In this document: positions 5,758-6,597 of the stretch, piece after piece
How positions within the stretch are numbered: the stretch's first letter is position 1
How the letters are laid out: each line of letters starts with the position of its first letter
Source: Desulfocapsa sp.
GTDB lineage: Bacteria; Desulfobacterota; Desulfobulbia; Desulfobulbales; Desulfocapsaceae
Assembly: GCA_029934815.1 (NCBI GenBank)
Contig: JAOZLM010000127.1
Location: 1-6,597, forward strand
Direction of reading: 5' to 3'
Length of the DNA stretch: 6,597 bases
Made by a program: the position numbers and the translations under genes
The notes under the pieces: model-generated
Database searches by the model: none
What the model saw: only the letters and a program-made list of their open reading frames with translations
Told to the model about the DNA's origin: nothing

Positions 5758-6596
5758 TGCCTGAGCTGCCGGAGGTTGAAGTCATCTGTCAGGGCTTACA
5801 AAAGCATATCCTTGGTAAAACCATTGAAGATATTTACTGTTCGGGGAAACAGTTACGTGTTCCTGTCGATTGCCAAGGGATGCAGCGTGAACTCTGTGGA
5901 CAGCAAATCAGCAGCCTGACCCGACGCGCCAAATATTTACTTCTTAGCATGAAGAATGGCGCCTGTCTTATCATACATCTTGGAATGACAGGTAATGTCG
6001 GGATTTTTAAGCAGGGGACAGCCCGAAAAAAACACGACCATATTTGCTGGCAGTTTGATGACAATCAGGAGATGCGGCTTAACGATACCAGACGTTTTGG
6101 TGCAGTTCATTTGCTACCTGCAAAAGAAGCAAAAAGGCTTAAAAAAGATTTCTTTGCAGCCACAGGCCCCGAGCCCTTTGCTCGTAACTGTACGGCAAGC
6201 TACCTCCACAAACGTGCAGCGAATCGAAGTCAGGCTGTGAAAAGTTTTATCATGGACAGCAGGACAATTGCCGGAATAGGAAATATTTACGCGAATGAAT
6301 CACTTTTTCGGGCAGCTATTCATCCCGCAAAACCGGTATCCTCACTTACTGAATCAGAGTGGCGACGATTGCTTACAATTATTCGTAAAACACTTAGACA
6401 TGCCATTCAATGTGGTGGTTCTACGATCAGTGATTTTGTGAATGCTTCAGGAGATGGCGGATATTTTCAGATGAATTTTCAGATTTACGGGAAGAATGGG
6501 GAGAATTGTGTTGCGTGTAAGGAAACCATACAGAAAACCGTTATTGGTGGCCGTGCCAGCTTTTTTTGCCCTGCTTGCCAAAGGGAGAAGGATTAG
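5757..6596 (+). CDS. mutM: Formamidopyrimidine-DNA glycosylase (Fpg/MutM)
   Basis: This base-excision-repair enzyme removes 8-oxoguanine and formamidopyrimidines and nicks the abasic site. At 279 residues it is complete, close to the usual 270. The N-terminal MPELPEVE carries the catalytic P2 and E3. K59 in RRAKYLLL (56-63) is the beta-hairpin lysine. M77 in HLGMTG and the TRRFG loop (111-115, probably R112 and F114) should supply the base-stacking residues. The helix-two-turn-helix is GIGNIYANESLF (173-184). GGYF (234-237) and YGKNGENC precede the zinc finger, with C251, C254, C271 and C274 (CX2C-X16-CX2C) and R266 inside it. All key residues are intact, so it should be active, and Fpg is favoured over Nei by this zinc-finger form and the N-terminus. 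AGAGGT (5745-5750) lies six bases before the ATG; translation is probably coupled to the upstream phosphopantetheinyl transferase. The stop is one base from the window end. Confidence 0.97.
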   Translation: MPELPEVEVICQGLQKHILGKTIEDIYCSGKQLRVPVDCQGMQRELCGQQISSLTRRAKYLLLSMKNGACLIIHLGMTGNVGIFKQGTARKKHDHICWQFDDNQEMRLNDTRRFGAVHLLPAKEAKRLKKDFFAATGPEPFARNCTASYLHKRAANRSQAVKSFIMDSRTIAGIGNIYANESLFRAAIHPAKPVSSLTESEWRRLLTIIRKTLRHAIQCGGSTISDFVNASGDGGYFQMNFQIYGKNGENCVACKETIQKTVIGGRASFFCPACQREKD

Positions 6597-6597
6597 C

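Overview
The window carries eight protein-coding genes with almost no non-coding DNA. I see no RNA genes, insertion sequences, CRISPR arrays or long repeats. G+C looks moderate (roughly mid-40s percent by eye). The gene mix suggests a Gram-negative bacterium: a CpsG/RfbK-like phosphomannomutase, a dTDP-rhamnose gene pair, CvpA, an Sfp-type phosphopantetheinyl transferase and Fpg. The UPF0280 (COG2122) protein and the two transferases of the 'rSAM/selenodomain-associated' type lean towards a Desulfobacterota (deltaproteobacterial) host. That assignment is an inference from remembered family distributions, not a search.

Layout. (1) Positions 1-446: the 5' part of a phosphomannomutase gene on the minus strand, then a 99-bp divergent intergenic region. 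(2) 447-2212: rmlA and rmlD, overlapping by 4 bp, encoding two of the four dTDP-L-rhamnose steps. (3) 2201-2986: a UPF0280 gene on the minus strand whose 3' end overlaps that of rmlD by 12 bp. (4) 3009-4329: two overlapping genes for a CofC-like nucleotidyltransferase-fold protein (transferase 1) and a family-2 glycosyltransferase (transferase 2). They start only 22 bp from the UPF0280 start codon, in the opposite direction. (5) 4261-4872: cvpA on the minus strand, overlapping the 3' end of transferase 2 by 69 bp. (6) 4966-6596: a phosphopantetheinyl transferase gene and fpg (mutM), overlapping by one base in TGATG.

Function. The left third is sugar-nucleotide supply for surface polysaccharide: mannose-1-phosphate on one strand and dTDP-rhamnose on the other. 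rmlB and rmlC must lie elsewhere. The middle is the least understood part. UPF0280 belongs to the ApbE superfamily, and COG2122 has been linked to sulfur assimilation in methanogens. The two transferases belong to families named for co-occurrence with a radical-SAM/selenodomain protein, but no such protein is present here. The right third holds a membrane protein, an acyl/peptidyl carrier-protein activating enzyme and a DNA-repair glycosylase.

Most genes are recognised with high confidence from conserved motifs. I found no clearly undescribed system. The points most worth checking are the UPF0280/transferase block, its very tight overlapping architecture, and a Gln in place of the usual third metal-ligand Glu in the phosphopantetheinyl transferase.
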